Notes: generated from the letters alone by a model not told the origin. DNA of 64,000 bases from Tetrahymena thermophila SB210 (GCF_000189635.1 NW_002476575.1:186001-250000), one strand, 5' to 3'; positions 14,301-28,300 are shown, counted from the first letter of the stretch. Numbers and translations are program-made.

Positions 14301-17300
14301 AGCATTATTATTTATAAACAGAAGTCTATAAATAGAAGAAATTAATAGGGTAGTATGTCATCTCATTTGATTAATAAAAATAAAATATGGGAGTCATTCC
14401 TATTTACTATAATTAAATATTTACAAATTAGACATAGCTTCAAATATAATCTACTATTGATAGCTAAATAAATATAATTAATACTTTAATAATTAATGAT
14501 GATAGTTTCAGTTAACTCAATTTTGCTACAATCATATTCTTTAATATAGAACTTTATATTATGCCAACTTAAAAGTTGTTATTATTAAACCAAATTTACA
14601 ACATCAAAAAATTGATATTTGATAAAGTTTATTTTAAATTCTTCAATGACACTCAAACTTTAACAATAAATGATTGTAAAGAATTAATTTGGTAAGAGGT
14701 AATTATACAAAATTAAACTTTATAAAGAAAATAAATTCCACTCTCTATTTAAAATATTTATCAAATTAAAATTGATAAATTAATAATTTAGAACTTATAA
14801 ACATTGTCGACTTTAGATAAACTAACCTTTATTAATATTAATAACATAAAAATTAATAAAATTCTTATCAATAACTCAACATTATCTTGGAATTTTTTAG
14901 AATTCTAAAATTGCTCTAATATTCTAATCTAAGAAATAGTTATTAATAATTCTTATATTTAAAAAGGTAGTATCTTCTAGTTCTAAAATATTGATATATT
15001 AACTATCCAAGCATTTAATGCAGAGCAAAATCAAAATTTCAATAATAATTAAATCATAAATTCCTCCAATAAATAGAATAATAACAATAATTAAGATGAT
15101 GAAATTTACTTTATTAAAATTCAAGGATGCTTTGATTGCTATTTTTACAACTTTAAAATTAAGTCTTGCTAAAATATAGGAATTTTAAGCTCTGTACATT
15201 CTTTAAGTAACATCAAAAACCCAGAATTTAACAAATTTATTATGGTGTAAAACTTATTTATTAGCAATTAAGTTTATAATCAAGACTACAAATTTATATC
15301 GATAATTGCTTATGGAATTTAATTAGACAATTTTATCGTATAAAATTCAGAATTTAAAACTAACTCAATATATTTAGAGCCAAATGAATAAGGAGTTATA
15401 TAAAACTCTATTTTTAAAAAAATAAATTTATCAAGTGGTTCTTTATTTTATATTTAAGGTGGTGATATGCTTATGAATAATTGCACCTTTTAGATGATAT
15501 ATTCTCAAGTAACAGCTGTTGTTTCTTCTTTGAATACATAAACTCTGATAATAAAAAAATCAAACTTTATAGATATCTCTTGTAAATCTACAAATAATAA
15601 TACTTAATGCTTAGGAGGATCTCTTAATCTGTAATAAATAAATAAAATTTTTATTATAGCTGATTATTTTTAAAACTCATACTCTTTAGATAATGGAGGA
15701 GCAATCTATATAGATAACTAAAATAATTATATGATATAGATTAATGACACTAATTTCCATAATTGTAAGGTAAAAAGAGGTTCTGGAGGAGCTGTTTATA
15801 TTTAATAATCACTAAATATAAGTATTTAGAATACTACTTTCTTAAATAATAGTGCTCTCTAAGAAAAAGGAGGGGCTTTAGCTTTATAATTCTCTAACTT
15901 ATTATACTTAAATAATTCAACATTTACAAATAACTAAGCATAAATAGGCGGAGCAATATGGTATGGACCTTATAATTAAACCTTTTTGCATGATTAATTA
16001 CAGTTTCAGAATAATTATTTTATCAATAATAAAGGTAAATTATCTAGTAGCCTGCCTAAATATTTATATTTAATAAATAAATTTTTTTTAATAAAAGGAT
16101 TTTTTTATGGTGAAGATATAGGTTCATATCCCATGAAAATTCAAAGAGTATCATAAAATTAATCATATATATATACTAATATTATAGAAGATATTTCAAG
16201 TGGAAATTTAATTGATGAAGAAATTTACTTCACGTTTATTGACGAGTAAAACAAACCATTAAATTTCACAAGCTATTAATAGTATCCTTAATCTCTAGAA
16301 ATATAAAATGAAATGGATAATTACTTTTTGTCAGTATAATAGGATTAAAATGAAAATATTATTATTAAGTAAGGATAAACATTACTAAAATAGAACTAAC
16401 TAGGCATATTTTAGCTATTGATGTCTTCTTCATACAAAAATAATAAATAATAATCAATATTAATCCACTCAAATCCCCTTAACAATTAGAAATAGCTCTC
16501 ATATAATCTCATTCTGAAATTTAGAAACTGTATTAAAGGCGAAATCTATTCATCAAATGATGACGGTTTTATAGAGTATTTTTTCAATTTGTTTTAATTT
16601 ATTATAGATTCAATTTAAGGGGAGAGTTTCAAATAATTTATATTTGTAAAATCTAAAAAAAAAACACAATTTTATCCCCTAAAAATAAATATTGTAAGAT
16701 TTATTTATTTTTTCAATATCTCCCCTTAAAAAGTTAAATTTATTTTTTTTATTATACAATCTTTTATAATTAACTCATTAGATGCAAATAATGTTCAGAG
16801 GGAAAATATTCACTAGAATAGCCACAAGAAGTAAATATAAACGAGTTGAATTGCTTGCCTTGTCCTGAAGAAGCAATTAAATGCTTTAAAGATACTATAA
16901 TTCTCAAAGATGGATATTGGAGAGAATCAGTTCTTATTGATTAAATATATTAATGCTAGTCTTATGGCTGTTCAGAAACTTAAACAGATACTTTTGATAG
17001 GTGTTTAAAAGGTTATTTAGGACCTCTATGTGATTCTTGTGATGGGTCAAAGTAAATTTGGGGTTAATAATATGGAAAACAGGGTAAATATTGTCTTTTA
17101 TGTAAAGAAATAAAATTTTAATACATTTATTTTTCAATTATACTGATTTCTTATGCAATATACCTTTTGATATGCATACAAGATTTAGTAGAATAAAATA
17201 TTTTAATAGTCAAATTAATATTGCTTAAAAAAATAAATGTGTTACTCACAAGTAAGTCTATTTCTTAAGGCGAAGCAGTTACTATATGGATGAAAATCTT

Positions 17301-18715
17301 TATTCATTATATCTAAATCATTTCCTTGATTTTCTCTTTATAAATTAACTTTCCTTTTGAATTAAGTGCTCCAATTCAATCTTTTGGAGATCCCCTAAAT
17401 TTAACAATTACAAGTTTAGATTGTTTGATACTAACAAATTAGTAATACCCAATTTGGCTTCACAGAATAGTTACTTAAATAGTTAATTTGATTATATAGT
17501 ACATAATTGTGACCCTATTTTATCGCTTTTTCTATATTTAAAGAAATTATAAGTAATATATAAAGAAAAAATTATAGAAAATTTGTCTTTAAACCTCATT
17601 CATGATCTTTTACTTATTTTATTAGCCTTCAATATCAAATCTAATATTTTCAGGTATATTTTGTAGATAAATTGGCGATAAATATTACTTAATTTAAGAT
17701 CTAAGTTAGCAATGCTACACAAATACTCATATGATAATATTATTTTCAATAATTATTCCACTTTGCTTATTATGGTGCTTTATAATTCCATTACTTATCT
17801 ACAGATAGCTAAATAAATTATAATCAAATATGGATGAAGTCAAAAATATTTAAAAAAGAATAATCTATTCAGTATTTTATTAAGGCTATAAAATAGAATG
17901 TTTTAATTGGGAAATTATAAAAATTTTCTAAAAGTTTGCTATGATGATAGTAATAAACTCAAATTTTAGTGATGCAATAAAAATAACATTCATAATAATT
18001 ATTTTATTACTTTATACAAGTTACTTGACTTTTAAAAAACCTCACTAAAACAATTAGATAATGAGTTGTGAAAAAATTATGATGTTAATTCTGAATTTTA
18101 ACTTTGTTTTTTTGCTAATGATAATAACATAAAGTTAGCCATCTTACTATCTTATCATTATAAGTTACTTTGCGATCATACTTTTAAATATTATTTTTTT
18201 AGGAATATTTATATCGCTATTAACTAATTCATTGGTGATTAGATTAAATGATCAGAATACTATTTCTAGTAAAATAAAGAGAGCTCTTTTTAGATTATTA
18301 AAAAGTTGCCCATCATTTCTTAAATTTATAAAATTTAGGCAAGTAAATTAATATAAAATAAATAGATTTTGGAAACTTTTGAAAAGTTCAATTTATGCCA
18401 ATCAATATAATATTATCAACATAAATAGTAATTAATAAATTAGTTATAGATAGTAATCTTATAAAAACATATTTACTTCTAAACATAATCTTAAATAAGC
18501 ATAACTTGAGTAATAATAGTAAAACTATTTATTTAGCTCAGAATAAATTGATGAAAAGGTAAAACTACTATTGATATTTTCATATTTAAAGAATTAATTT
18601 TTAATAATAGGCAGGTAACAATACTGAAAAGGACAGAGAAATAAATTCTTAAGGAATTGGAATAGAAAGTTAAAAGTGTATCAATTTAACAACTTTTAAT
18701 AAATTTTTATAATGA
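8338..18715 (+). CDS. Giant Cys-rich / beta-helix / EGF-like / multi-TM surface protein (complete)
   Basis: Complete tandem paralogue of the gene on its left. The ATG at 8338 opens a typical signal peptide (MIFKNSIFVILIYLVQQ), followed by a Cys-rich segment of the furin/growth-factor-receptor style (repeated CxxC spacing, KKCKEGYILN) at about 8.4-8.9 kb. Then come long beta-rich repeats, a beta-helix region with GSGGAVYI and GGALAL, the DGYWRE and GYLGPLCDSCD Cys-rich segment at 16.8-17.05 kb, and several membrane helices. TGA 18713 follows LTTFNKFLQ. Introns are numerous; two checked ones are 16576-16781, phase 2, restoring E-C-K-Q-C, and one near 18559-18610. Probably a surface receptor or coat protein; no ligand or enzyme motif is visible. 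Family and extent confident, function unknown. Confidence 0.88.
16614..16730. repeat. 12-bp inverted repeat inside an intron
   Basis: TTTAAGGGGAGA (16614-16625) and TCTCCCCTTAAA (16719-16730) are exact reverse complements inside the 206-bp intron 16576-16781. A further TCCCCT lies near 16675. The arms would pair in the pre-mRNA and enclose most of the intron. The equivalent intron of the neighbouring paralogue shows no such pair. Confidence 0.75.
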
Positions 18716-19023
18716 ATAATAAAAAGTAAATTGGTTTATATTTAATTAATACAAAATTATATGCTGATTTTTTGTTGCTTGATGTTTAATTATTTGTATT
18801 TTTTTAAAATATTTTATGTAAGATTTTATTTTTTTTTCTAAGATTTTCATTAAATATACTATAACTTCTATTTTATTGATATTTATGGTTTTTACTATAA
18901 TAATCTTTCAGTTAGCAGTTTAAAAAGTGTTATAATTATTTTATTAAAATATGCAAGAAGTCTTAATATATGAAATATTACATTACATGAACAAATTAAA
19001 AAATAGATAAATAATTTATTTAA
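18716..19023. other. Convergent intergenic spacer
   Basis: About 300 bases of AT-rich DNA between the ends of a plus-strand and a minus-strand gene. I see no further feature. Confidence 0.6.
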
Positions 19024-20513
19024 TCAAAGATCTTTGACTTTCTTTTATTTTTTTAGCATTTTAGGGATTTTTAATAGTAATATAACAAAAGTAATTAGCA
19101 TAGCAACGACAGCAACACCAATTACAATTTTTTATATAAGAGTAAGCTTTCTTTAGCTAACAAAATCTCCATTAGTTTCGCATACTACATAATTCCATTG
19201 AGCTCCTGCAACTTAAGTTTTGTTCCAAGTACCTACATCCATTTTTATTTCTTTTTTGGTTACTTCAACATTTCTAAGAGCTAAATTAAATTCTGCGCTA
19301 TTTTACTGATAATTTTTGATGTCATATCCAACAAAACCAGTATAGATGAAATCAGGTCTAAAGTTTTTGCTATTTTCATGTTGGATAGGAAAGTCATAAT
19401 GCATATGACGGAAGTCTTTATCACTATATAAGTGGATCTAATTCCATGGATGAGGTCTAAACTGTTTATATTTATAACATTTTAACTAATTTTTATTTTA
19501 TTATTTATTCATTCATTTTTTATAAACAAAACATAAAAATATCTTTTGATAGATCTTAAAAACTAGCAAAATTCTAAAATCTTTAATTAAATTATCATCT
19601 AATAAAGAAAACTTATTGTATATAAATTATGCATGTTTATATGGTTATCATTTAAAAATAAGTAATATATTTTAAATTACTTTATGATGCTCTTCATTCC
19701 ATACGTATTCTCTTCCTGTTTTCTGCAAGCATTCATCTTTATAGTATGTCTTTTTATTATTTGGAAAAATATTTAAAATGTAATATAGTTTGAAAGAATT
19801 ACCAAAATTGCAAATTTGTAATATGTTAACTCTGTGTGATGCCAGGCCAATACTTGTAAAGTAAAAGAAAAAGGAGAAGCATCAGTGTAATTAGCACTCA
19901 CTAATCTCTCTATACCATCGTTTGATGCTCCAATCACATATATTGCTACTCCTTTTTATAAATTTTTAATGCTTAGCTGAAAAATCAGATGATAACACTT
20001 ATTAATTTGTTAAATAGGATAAAATGCTAATGCTATATTTTAAATACCTGGAGTTCTCAAATAAGTTCTTTAGAATTTGACATCTTTAAGCTACATTCTA
20101 TGCTCATCTCCTGTTTTGTAGAATTCTTTCAAAAAACCAGTATCATATTCTTCTATGTACTAAACCTCTCCAAAGAAATCGCTTGTATCATCAAAAGCTA
20201 ACCACTCAACATCAGCTCCAAACTCCATGTTTTATGTCTCAGTTTCATAAATGATAGAAAATCCTTTATTTGTAACACCAACAACAGTTGCCTTATAGTG
20301 ATTTATTTTAGCCATCGAGAAATGAAACTTAGAATATGAAATCAAAACGTAGGGAGTTACATGAGGAGCAAACTAGACTTTGAACTCTATACTAACTGTC
20401 CTACCTCCTGGTCCTCTAATAGGATTTTCAGATAAAGAAGTATCTGTACCATATAAATGGAGACAGAATATATTTTTTGCTATAACAAAAAGTAAGGCTA
20501 ATGCTAATTTCAT
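19024..20513 (-). CDS. H-type lectin-like type I membrane protein
   Basis: Probably a carbohydrate-binding protein exposed on the surface or inside the secretory pathway. It starts at 20513 with a signal peptide (MKLALALLFVIAKNIFCL). About three H-type lectin-like modules follow. The third is clearest: a GYD loop followed by VGTWNKTQVAGAQWNYVVC, which fits the TW...W core of the family. The first has FGADVEWLAFD; the middle one is the most diverged. A single hydrophobic helix (VIGVAVVAMLITFVILLL) and a basic tail ending KKVKDL close the protein at TGA 19024-19026. Introns lie near 19460-19684 and 19740-19795. Ciliates carry expanded H-type lectin families, so this assignment is expected. Binding specificity cannot be read from the sequence. 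Confidence 0.72.
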
Positions 20514-20784
20514 AGAATTTGATTGATTGCCCTTAATAAAGATTGATTTATATTTTCTATGTATCTAACTAACTAACTAATTAAATAATAATTATTGATT
20601 TAATAATTAATAATATTGATATTCAGTTTTCACTGGGTTTTTGAATTGATATTTCCATTTAAAAAAACAATAAAGATAATTGTGTTTTGTATATAGTATA
20701 ATAGCATATATCTTTATTAATTTATTCATTTATTTTTTAAGTTGATTTATTACCATAAAATAAAAAAAATCAGGTATAAATTAA

Positions 20785-21138
20785 ATGATCAAAATAAACC
20801 AAAATCCTTCTTCTAAACTAAACTTGAATTTAAAGTCATAGAAAAATACTAACTCACTGGATATTTAGAAAATTAATATTATCCACTAAATTATTACTTA
20901 TTTATATTAAAATGAGGCTAATATATTCTCTATTAATACTAAATAAAATTATACAAGCATAGACATATTAGAGGGTAATTTATTATCTGTTCCATATTAC
21001 ATAATTCTTACCTTAATCTCAACTAAGTAAAAATTATATACTGTCTCAACAATTAAGCTAGCAATTAGGATTTTTATCTTTTAAATGAGTAATTTTCTTT
21101 ATTTTAATAAAAAAATTTATTAAATTAATCTATTTTGA
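20785..21138 (+). CDS. Possible small protein or first exon, unrecognised
   Basis: With TAA/TAG as Gln, a frame of about 117 residues runs from ATG 20785 to TGA 21136. It starts MIKINQNPSSKLN and has mixed hydrophobic and polar sequence with normal-looking codon use. A further exon-like piece (DALLKITLFKRKSK, bounded by AG and GT near 21217-21250) follows, so a multi-exon gene is possible. I recognise no family. TGA is rare in AT-rich DNA, so a frame of this size can arise by chance; hence the low confidence. Confidence 0.3.
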
Positions 21139-21761
21139 AATTATAATTTTAATAAAATTATCTTCTTTCTATTGCATATTATCAGATAGTAATTTTATTT
21201 GAGATGCTTTACTCAAGATTACTTTATTCAAGAGGAAAAGCAAGTAAACTGATTTATTTTTTTCTATACTTAGTTATACTTTTAACTTCTTAAAATCTTA
21301 CCTTAAAAAGCTAATATCTATCTAATTACAAATAAAATATCAGCATATTATTGAAAAAATATTATTTTATTATTTCAAATTTTATATAAAGAAATTATAA
21401 AATATTTTTCTTTTTAAATTGTAAAAAATATATTGGTTAATTAGCTAGTTCTGGTTAAATAAATTAGGTTGAGAGAAACTACTTATTCAACTCTTTAATT
21501 TAACTAAAATTCATTTATTTGCTTAAAACATTTTGAAATTTTTAATTTTAAAATAGTAAAAGATTATCATATAATAACATATTTATTTATTTACATAAAT
21601 TTCATTTGGCAAAATTGATAGATTTATAATATTTATTATTAATTAATTAATTAATTAGTTAATTAGCTTATGATGATTGTTTTTGAATTCAAAAATCTTA
21701 TTTACTATTAATTAATCTTTATCAAATTTTAATAAACAATAAGCAATTAGATATTTTTACA
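21139..21761. other. Intergenic, AT-rich, 5' flank of membrane-protein gene
   Basis: Apart from the exon-like fragment near 21217-21250 and an AATTAATTAATTAATTAG microrepeat near 21640-21665, I see nothing in this stretch. Confidence 0.5.
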
Positions 21762-23873
21762 ATGAATATTAGCGATTCTTAAAAAAGAAAGCCAAGCTCT
21801 TTAAATGTTTCAAAAAGCATTCATGATGTTAGCATCAGTGTTTCTTAGAAAAAATCAAAAGACATAAACATTGGAGATTAAGTAGAAATTTAGCTTGAAA
21901 AAAGTTTAAAAAAGAACTCAGATGAATAAATGAATATTTTTTAAAAACGAAAGTCAAATTTATAGTTTAACCAACCATTTTAGAGCGAAAATTAAAAAAA
22001 ATTGGTTTAAGAAAACGAAATTATGTTAAAAGGCTAAGATTAAAATATAGAAATAGATATAGAAAATGAATACCCCAAAGATGAAATTAAAGAAGAGAAA
22101 GATGATGACAAAAACTAAATTGCTAAATTTTATGAGCAAGAAAATGATTCAAATAATGATAAAATTTATATATATTTTTTGATATACATGTTTAACCTAG
22201 TAATGATGGTATTTCTATGTAATGAATACAACTAAAATTAATTAAACAGATACTTAATTGCATAGGTAACATTTTTAAAAATAATTTTGCTTTTTGTCAC
22301 TTTGAATTTATTGATTGAACCTCCCTACGAATATAAGATTTTTCTGAATTAAATAACTTTTTTTAAAAAATATTTGGTAGGGATAGTTTTTAAATTATTA
22401 AATTATTATTTTTAAAATAAAATAGATATTTTTTATTATTTTAGAACGAATTGGAAAGTTTATATTATTTTCCTCTTTAGATTTACCATAGCTTTTAGTT
22501 TGGAATGGACTATTCTTAGATTATGTGGCTATTATTAATTATGAAAACTAAAGAAAATTAAAGAGAAATTACAATTTGTATAATGTTATAGTGAAGAGAA
22601 TTGATATAATTATAGCTTCTAAATTTATTGAATCTACAGTTTTATCAGGACCTTCTCTGTTGTTAGTAATATCTGCTTGTGTTTAAGATACTGTTAGTAC
22701 AATTTATATCCTTTCTGCCATATCTTCATTAGCTAATCTTATACTTGCTAATAAAGAACTAATGGAATTTTAAATAATACAGTGTAAATTTAACAGCCTT
22801 ACAAATGAAATAAGAAACCGCTTTTTCTAAACGTATGCAAATCACATTAAGGATTTAACTACTATTTTAATTAATATTGGAGCACAAGCTGGACTTTGGA
22901 TGGTCTGCACTCAAATAAATAATTTTATACTAATGCATGCTTTTTTATCATTTGTTTATATAGCAGCAATTACTTTTACTGTTGTTTATAAAAGCTTTCA
23001 AAGAGAAAAGAAACTAGCTCTTTAAGAAAAGAGTTAAATTGATATAAGAACTATAACAGCTATGATTGGATTAGGATTGAGTTTTACAGTGTTTGTTCTA
23101 TTTTACTGTGTTTTCTTTTTCTTGAAGCTAAAAAAAGTAAAACAAGATTAATTATTTTTAATTTTTTGTCATTTTACTATTTTTTAAAATTTAAGGTATT
23201 ATATAGTTATTTGATAGAAAACTCTACTTCTTAGTAAAAAAAATTTACTGAATATATTGAGTTTCTTTAATAATCAAGTGAATCCATAAAATAAATGAAA
23301 CCGCCTTCAGAGAATTTAATATTTGCTGACTACAAATTCTACTAATTTTCATTAGCATTCAAGGCCTTAGCTTTCTACAGAGCTTATTCTATTTGCAACA
23401 CTATTATTCTACTGGCACTTGATATTAAAAATAACATATAAAATGGATAATATATGCTAATTAGGATTGTTGCATATATATGCAGCATTATTATATTTTT
23501 TCATTTATTTTTAATGAAAAGAGACTACTTTCTCTATAAGCAAATTAAAAATGAAAAATATTAAGGTATTATACTAACTAGAATTCTCAAGAAATCTAAA
23601 ATACCTTACAACATTTTAATAGAATTAAAAGAAGATAATAAAATTTTACCTCCTAATTTGATTAGTTAAAATGTATCTTAGTAAAAAGATTAGATTGTCA
23701 ATGAGCTAAAAGAAGAATAAATTGAAATTCCTTAAGTAGTTCAATAGGAAATTAAAAATAAAGAAGATGAAGATGTCTAATAAGAACCATAAATTAAATA
23801 GCCAACAAATATGCAATACAACATATTTAATAAACTTAAAAAAAATTAGAAATAAGATGACATATAGCTTTGA
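21762..23873 (+). CDS. Polytopic membrane protein, possibly XK-related
   Basis: Starts at ATG 21762 (MNISDSQKRKPSSLN). A charged Lys/Gln/Glu-rich cytosolic N-terminus of about 130 residues is followed by roughly eight to ten hydrophobic helices, and the protein ends in a Gln-rich acidic tail (KKNQKQDDIQL, TGA 23871). Two introns are needed: 22377-22425 (49 bp, which moves translation away from a TGA met when the intron is read) and 23137-23195 (59 bp). The central helices (KFIESTVLSGPSLLLVI, then an SLANLI helix) resemble the layout of XK-related scramblase-like proteins, but the match is by eye and weak. Otherwise an unassigned ciliate transmembrane protein. Confidence 0.7.
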
Positions 23874-24155
23874 AAGATAATTATTTAATATTTATTTATT
23901 TATATTTTTATTTTTTTAAATTAAATTTTTTAATTTACCAAATAAATTAAATTTTATTAATAAATCATAAGGTAAAAATATTAATTATTATCCAAAATTA
24001 ATTTAAAATTCATAAAAATTATTTCTTTTTAATTATGATAAATTTAAATGTAATCTAATTTAAAATTATTCTTAAGTTTATTAGAATTTATAATATATAT
24101 ATATATTTTTTTATTTATTTTTATATAGATATGAAAATATATGTTTTTTTATATT

Positions 24156-25088
24156 TCAAAAAATCTATTTAGAATGTCTATTGAATACATAGTTCCAGGC
24201 TTCATAACTGCATTATTTTATTTCATTTGATTCCTTATCAAAAACCAAAAAGGAATCAATTGCTTTAAAATTAGGAATATTTTAGTTTGTTTCAATTTAA
24301 ATATAATTTGTAGGTCCTATCTTTTTTAGATAATCTTAAAAGTTTTTACAGTCTTTTAGATGAATTCCTTAACTAGTTACATCTATAATGCCATAATTTT
24401 AAGGGTCAGCATCAAATGCTTTGTAAACAGTAAATACATTATTGTGATCAATGTAATTTTTGTAAATTGTAGCTACTTATTCTTAAGTATAGGTCGAGTT
24501 AGTGTAAAATAAGAAATATACTTCGAATTGGGCGCCTACTTATGTCTAAGTTAAAACTTATTTTCCAAGTTTTGAAAACACTGAAAACCAATTCTTTTCA
24601 AAAAAATTTATTGTATAATCGCATCTATTAGGTTCATATAGGGTAGAAAGTATGTATGTGACATTTGCCTACAGCTAATTATTTGCTTCAAGTTAAAGTG
24701 CTACTCTTTTAAATTACTAATGTACTTGGATATAATATTTAGCAATTTTATCACTAGGAGTTATAGTAACAGAAATTTCATTAGAGTCTTAAATCTTTAG
24801 CTATTTAACATCAGTATAATCTGGAACAATTAATCCTTTTAAGAAATCATATGTTTTTTACTAATCACAGCATAAATTTAGTAGATTTTTATCATCAAAT
24901 GATTAGAATGTAAAACCATTTTAGCCACTATTAAATCCTATTGTAGCTGCAGGAAGAATTTTATCTATATAGTTCAAGCAAGGTTTTTAACACTGTTTTG
25001 AAGTATCAAGGTTTTCTTTAGAATTTTTTCTAAAGTTATTTGATCCATAACAGAAACAAATAAGTGTTATTAAAACTAAATTTCTCAT
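24156..25088 (-). CDS. Secreted protein of unknown function
   Basis: An uninterrupted 310-residue frame from ATG 25088 to TGA 24156-24158. The N-terminus MRNLVLITLICFCYG is a short signal peptide. The mature part is rich in beta-prone and aromatic residues, with about nine Cys (KQCQKPC, LLNLCCD, PNRCDY, KDCKNF, KQCSYEAW), suggesting disulphide-bonded extracellular or vacuolar protein. No membrane helix, GPI-type tail or enzyme motif is visible, and I do not recognise the family. It lies head-on after the membrane protein gene on the other strand. Confidence 0.72.
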
Positions 25089-25305
25089 CAAACAATTTAG
25101 TAATTAATTCTTTTAGAAATATTAATTAATTATATTTTTTGACTATAAATCAATCATTTCATTGATTTTTTTATTTATCTAGGAAAGAGATAAATATATT
25201 TCTGATAGCTACCTAATCTCTAAAACTAATCACAAAGATTTTTATTTGATAAAAGATTTATCTATTGTTTATATTTAATCTGAAATATCAATAATTTATT
25301 TATAT

Positions 25306-28300
25306 TCATTATAATATTTTAATTAAAATCAAATAGGAAGTTCTCTTTTGTTTCCACTATCTAACATTGATCCCTAAAATTTTTTTAATACTGGCCCCAG
25401 ACCCAATCTAAGAAATTTTATATATGCCATGCGAGAAAATTGTCTCATTTTATTTTATATATTTTTATTCAATTAAATTTAATTACTTTTTTGAATTTTC
25501 TTATTTCTACTTACTAATCTAAACAATAAATTAATTAAAACAAATATATGTAATCTTGCTATAATCTAATTACACAAATATAAATAGATATTCACTCATT
25601 GATTTGTTAATACACATAATATCTAAATTACAAAAAGATACTAATTTCTTACTTTAAATAAGTTAGCTAATATAAATATAAAAATTTCTGACAAAAATAC
25701 AATAGTGACTGATCATACAGACACTTATTAGATTTATATTATCAGCGTATTTCTGATACCCTTAAATTAGACAAAACCAGTTATCCAGGAGTTTACATTT
25801 CTAATTAAAAAAAATTGTTTAGTTATTTGATAATAGAATTAATTGACTTAAATTACAAGGAATTGGTATTAGAGATCCATATACATATGAAGAAACTTAT
25901 TTTAATTCTATTAAGCATTCTTTAGCTTCTCTAGAGGGAACTTGTCTTCCCCAAGAAAATTTTTAACCATTAGAAAGTAAAAAGACTAACTTTTCAATAT
26001 AAAGATTATCTCTTCTGTAGAAATATATACGAGAAAGGAATATTTCAGGATTTGAAAGGTCAACTTCTTTGTAGCTTAGATGCTGTATATCAATACCAGC
26101 ATGCTATTTACCTTATTTTATATTTAACAAATATTTAAAATATCATTTATTTTTTAATACTCCATAAATATATTTAATAAATAAAAGTTTTAATTGTTTA
26201 TTCGACTAACTATTTTTTTCTTTAATATTAGATAAAATTATTTTTTATTTAATATGCAGTTAATTATTTTAATACTGAATGTGTCTAATAGAGTTTGATT
26301 TTTAAGTTATTACTTCTATTATATTAAACTAAACAATGTTTGTTCGCTTTATGAATATTTATATTCCAATTAATTTTAAATTATTTGGTTAATTTCAAAA
26401 ATTTTTTTGAGATTGGCAATTAATTAATCTATGTATATGAATAGATGTCAACAAATTTTAATTTAATGTTTACCTTCAATTAAATTAAAGCCATCTGGAG
26501 TTAAATAGCTGAATTTTAAACCATAAACATAATTTTCATCAGCCCATATAAGCACTTTAAATATTTTAAGTTTTTTTTCCATGAATATGAGTTCTCCGTC
26601 AGAGAAATTAATTTTTCCTCCGTCAGGTGAATCCATAACTTCATTGAGTTTATATGCCTTTTTGTTAGTAAAAATAAATAATAAATAATAGTTTATATTT
26701 TTGTAAGATTAAATTTTTACATCTATATTATCAGAATAATAGTATTTAGCACCCTCAGGGTTCATAGTAGATTCAACATTTTCATCTTGATTTTAAGCCT
26801 AAGCTTATGGTAAAATACCCTTACCAGATCCTGGAATATTAAAAGATCTTGGAGGACTATCTGTCCTTTTTCCTTCCATAGGGTCTTTTTTATTTTTTCT
26901 ATCTAAAACTTCTCTGTTCCTGTTAATTAGTTTATGAAAAATCTTTAAATCTCAATAGATGCAAGAATTGTAATTAGATTTTTACCATATAACTTCTGCA
27001 TTTTATAGGGACGAGATTCTATTGGTTTCTACGTATATAAAATTTTGATGATGACGGTCATATATTTTAGCTCCTTTCATATCATAGCTGAAAATATTAG
27101 GGAACATCACTTTAAGAATGTTGCAATCCTATGATGATCATTCATTCAAAAATTGTTAATAAAATTATATTAATTGAGATTAATTTAATATTTTTTACTC
27201 TGTTAATAGGAATAACAAAAGACTCATCAGTGTCAGATTCTTCTTCTTAAATACCAACAGGTCTATATTTTTTATGTGGGCCTTTTTAGTTGTTTATTTA
27301 AATGTACTTAACACCTTTAATGTTATATTTTCCTATTATTTAAACTGTATCTTCTTCTTGAACAGCAAAAGTATCGTATCTGTAAGTATAATTATTTATT
27401 TATTTATTATTTTTATTTCACAATTTAATTTTAATTTTTAGTCAGTATTTATAATATAATTTTCAATTTAGGAAAATCTTTGTTTTTTTGTTCATTTGCT
27501 TGTTATTTATGTCAAAAATTAATAAAAATACCTGTAATTTCTCTAAAAGAAATATGAATTATCTGCTTCAAGTGTATTTCCATCAGGTTTCGTATATTAA
27601 AATGTTAAACCTTAAATACGATCTGAAGAACTCCATATTGTTATTTTGCTTAGCTTTGCATGTGTAGCTATGATCATGAGATCCTCAGAGCTGAGAGATC
27701 CTTTAAGGGTTTCGATATTTTATATTCTTGAATTCTTGAAGTTAAATTTAGAATAAATAAACTTGAAGAAAAAATAAAAATTACCTTTTATAAATCTTGT
27801 CTAGAGAGAGGAAGAGTATTTACACTATAGTTACTTGCATTGTTTAATTTTTATTCGGGATTTTTTAGCCTTATATAAGCAAGACTCAATTCTTTTTCTC
27901 TATCTTTAAGTTTATTCTCGCACTCTGCTGCTTGTAACTCCTAAATTAAACATATTAATTAATTAATCAATTTATCAAAAGTAGAGAGATGAAAAAATAA
28001 ATAAATTGTTTATTTATTTTCAATTATTTCAGTAAATACTTTTTATTTGCTTTAGTCTAGGATCTCCAATTTCTCTATTTCAATACGTTAAATTTTTATC
28101 CTTAAGTTTTCTATCTCATTAATATATTTCCTTTCTTAAATTGCAAACTGTTTTTTGAGGATACCGATGTATTAATTCATTTCATCTCTTGAAGCAACAT
28201 TCGGCTGTTAAAAATTTAAATAAATAAGTTATTTTAAACAGTAAATTATTAAAAATTACATCAAATCCTGGCATAATTGTGTCATAATCAAAGGGTTGAA

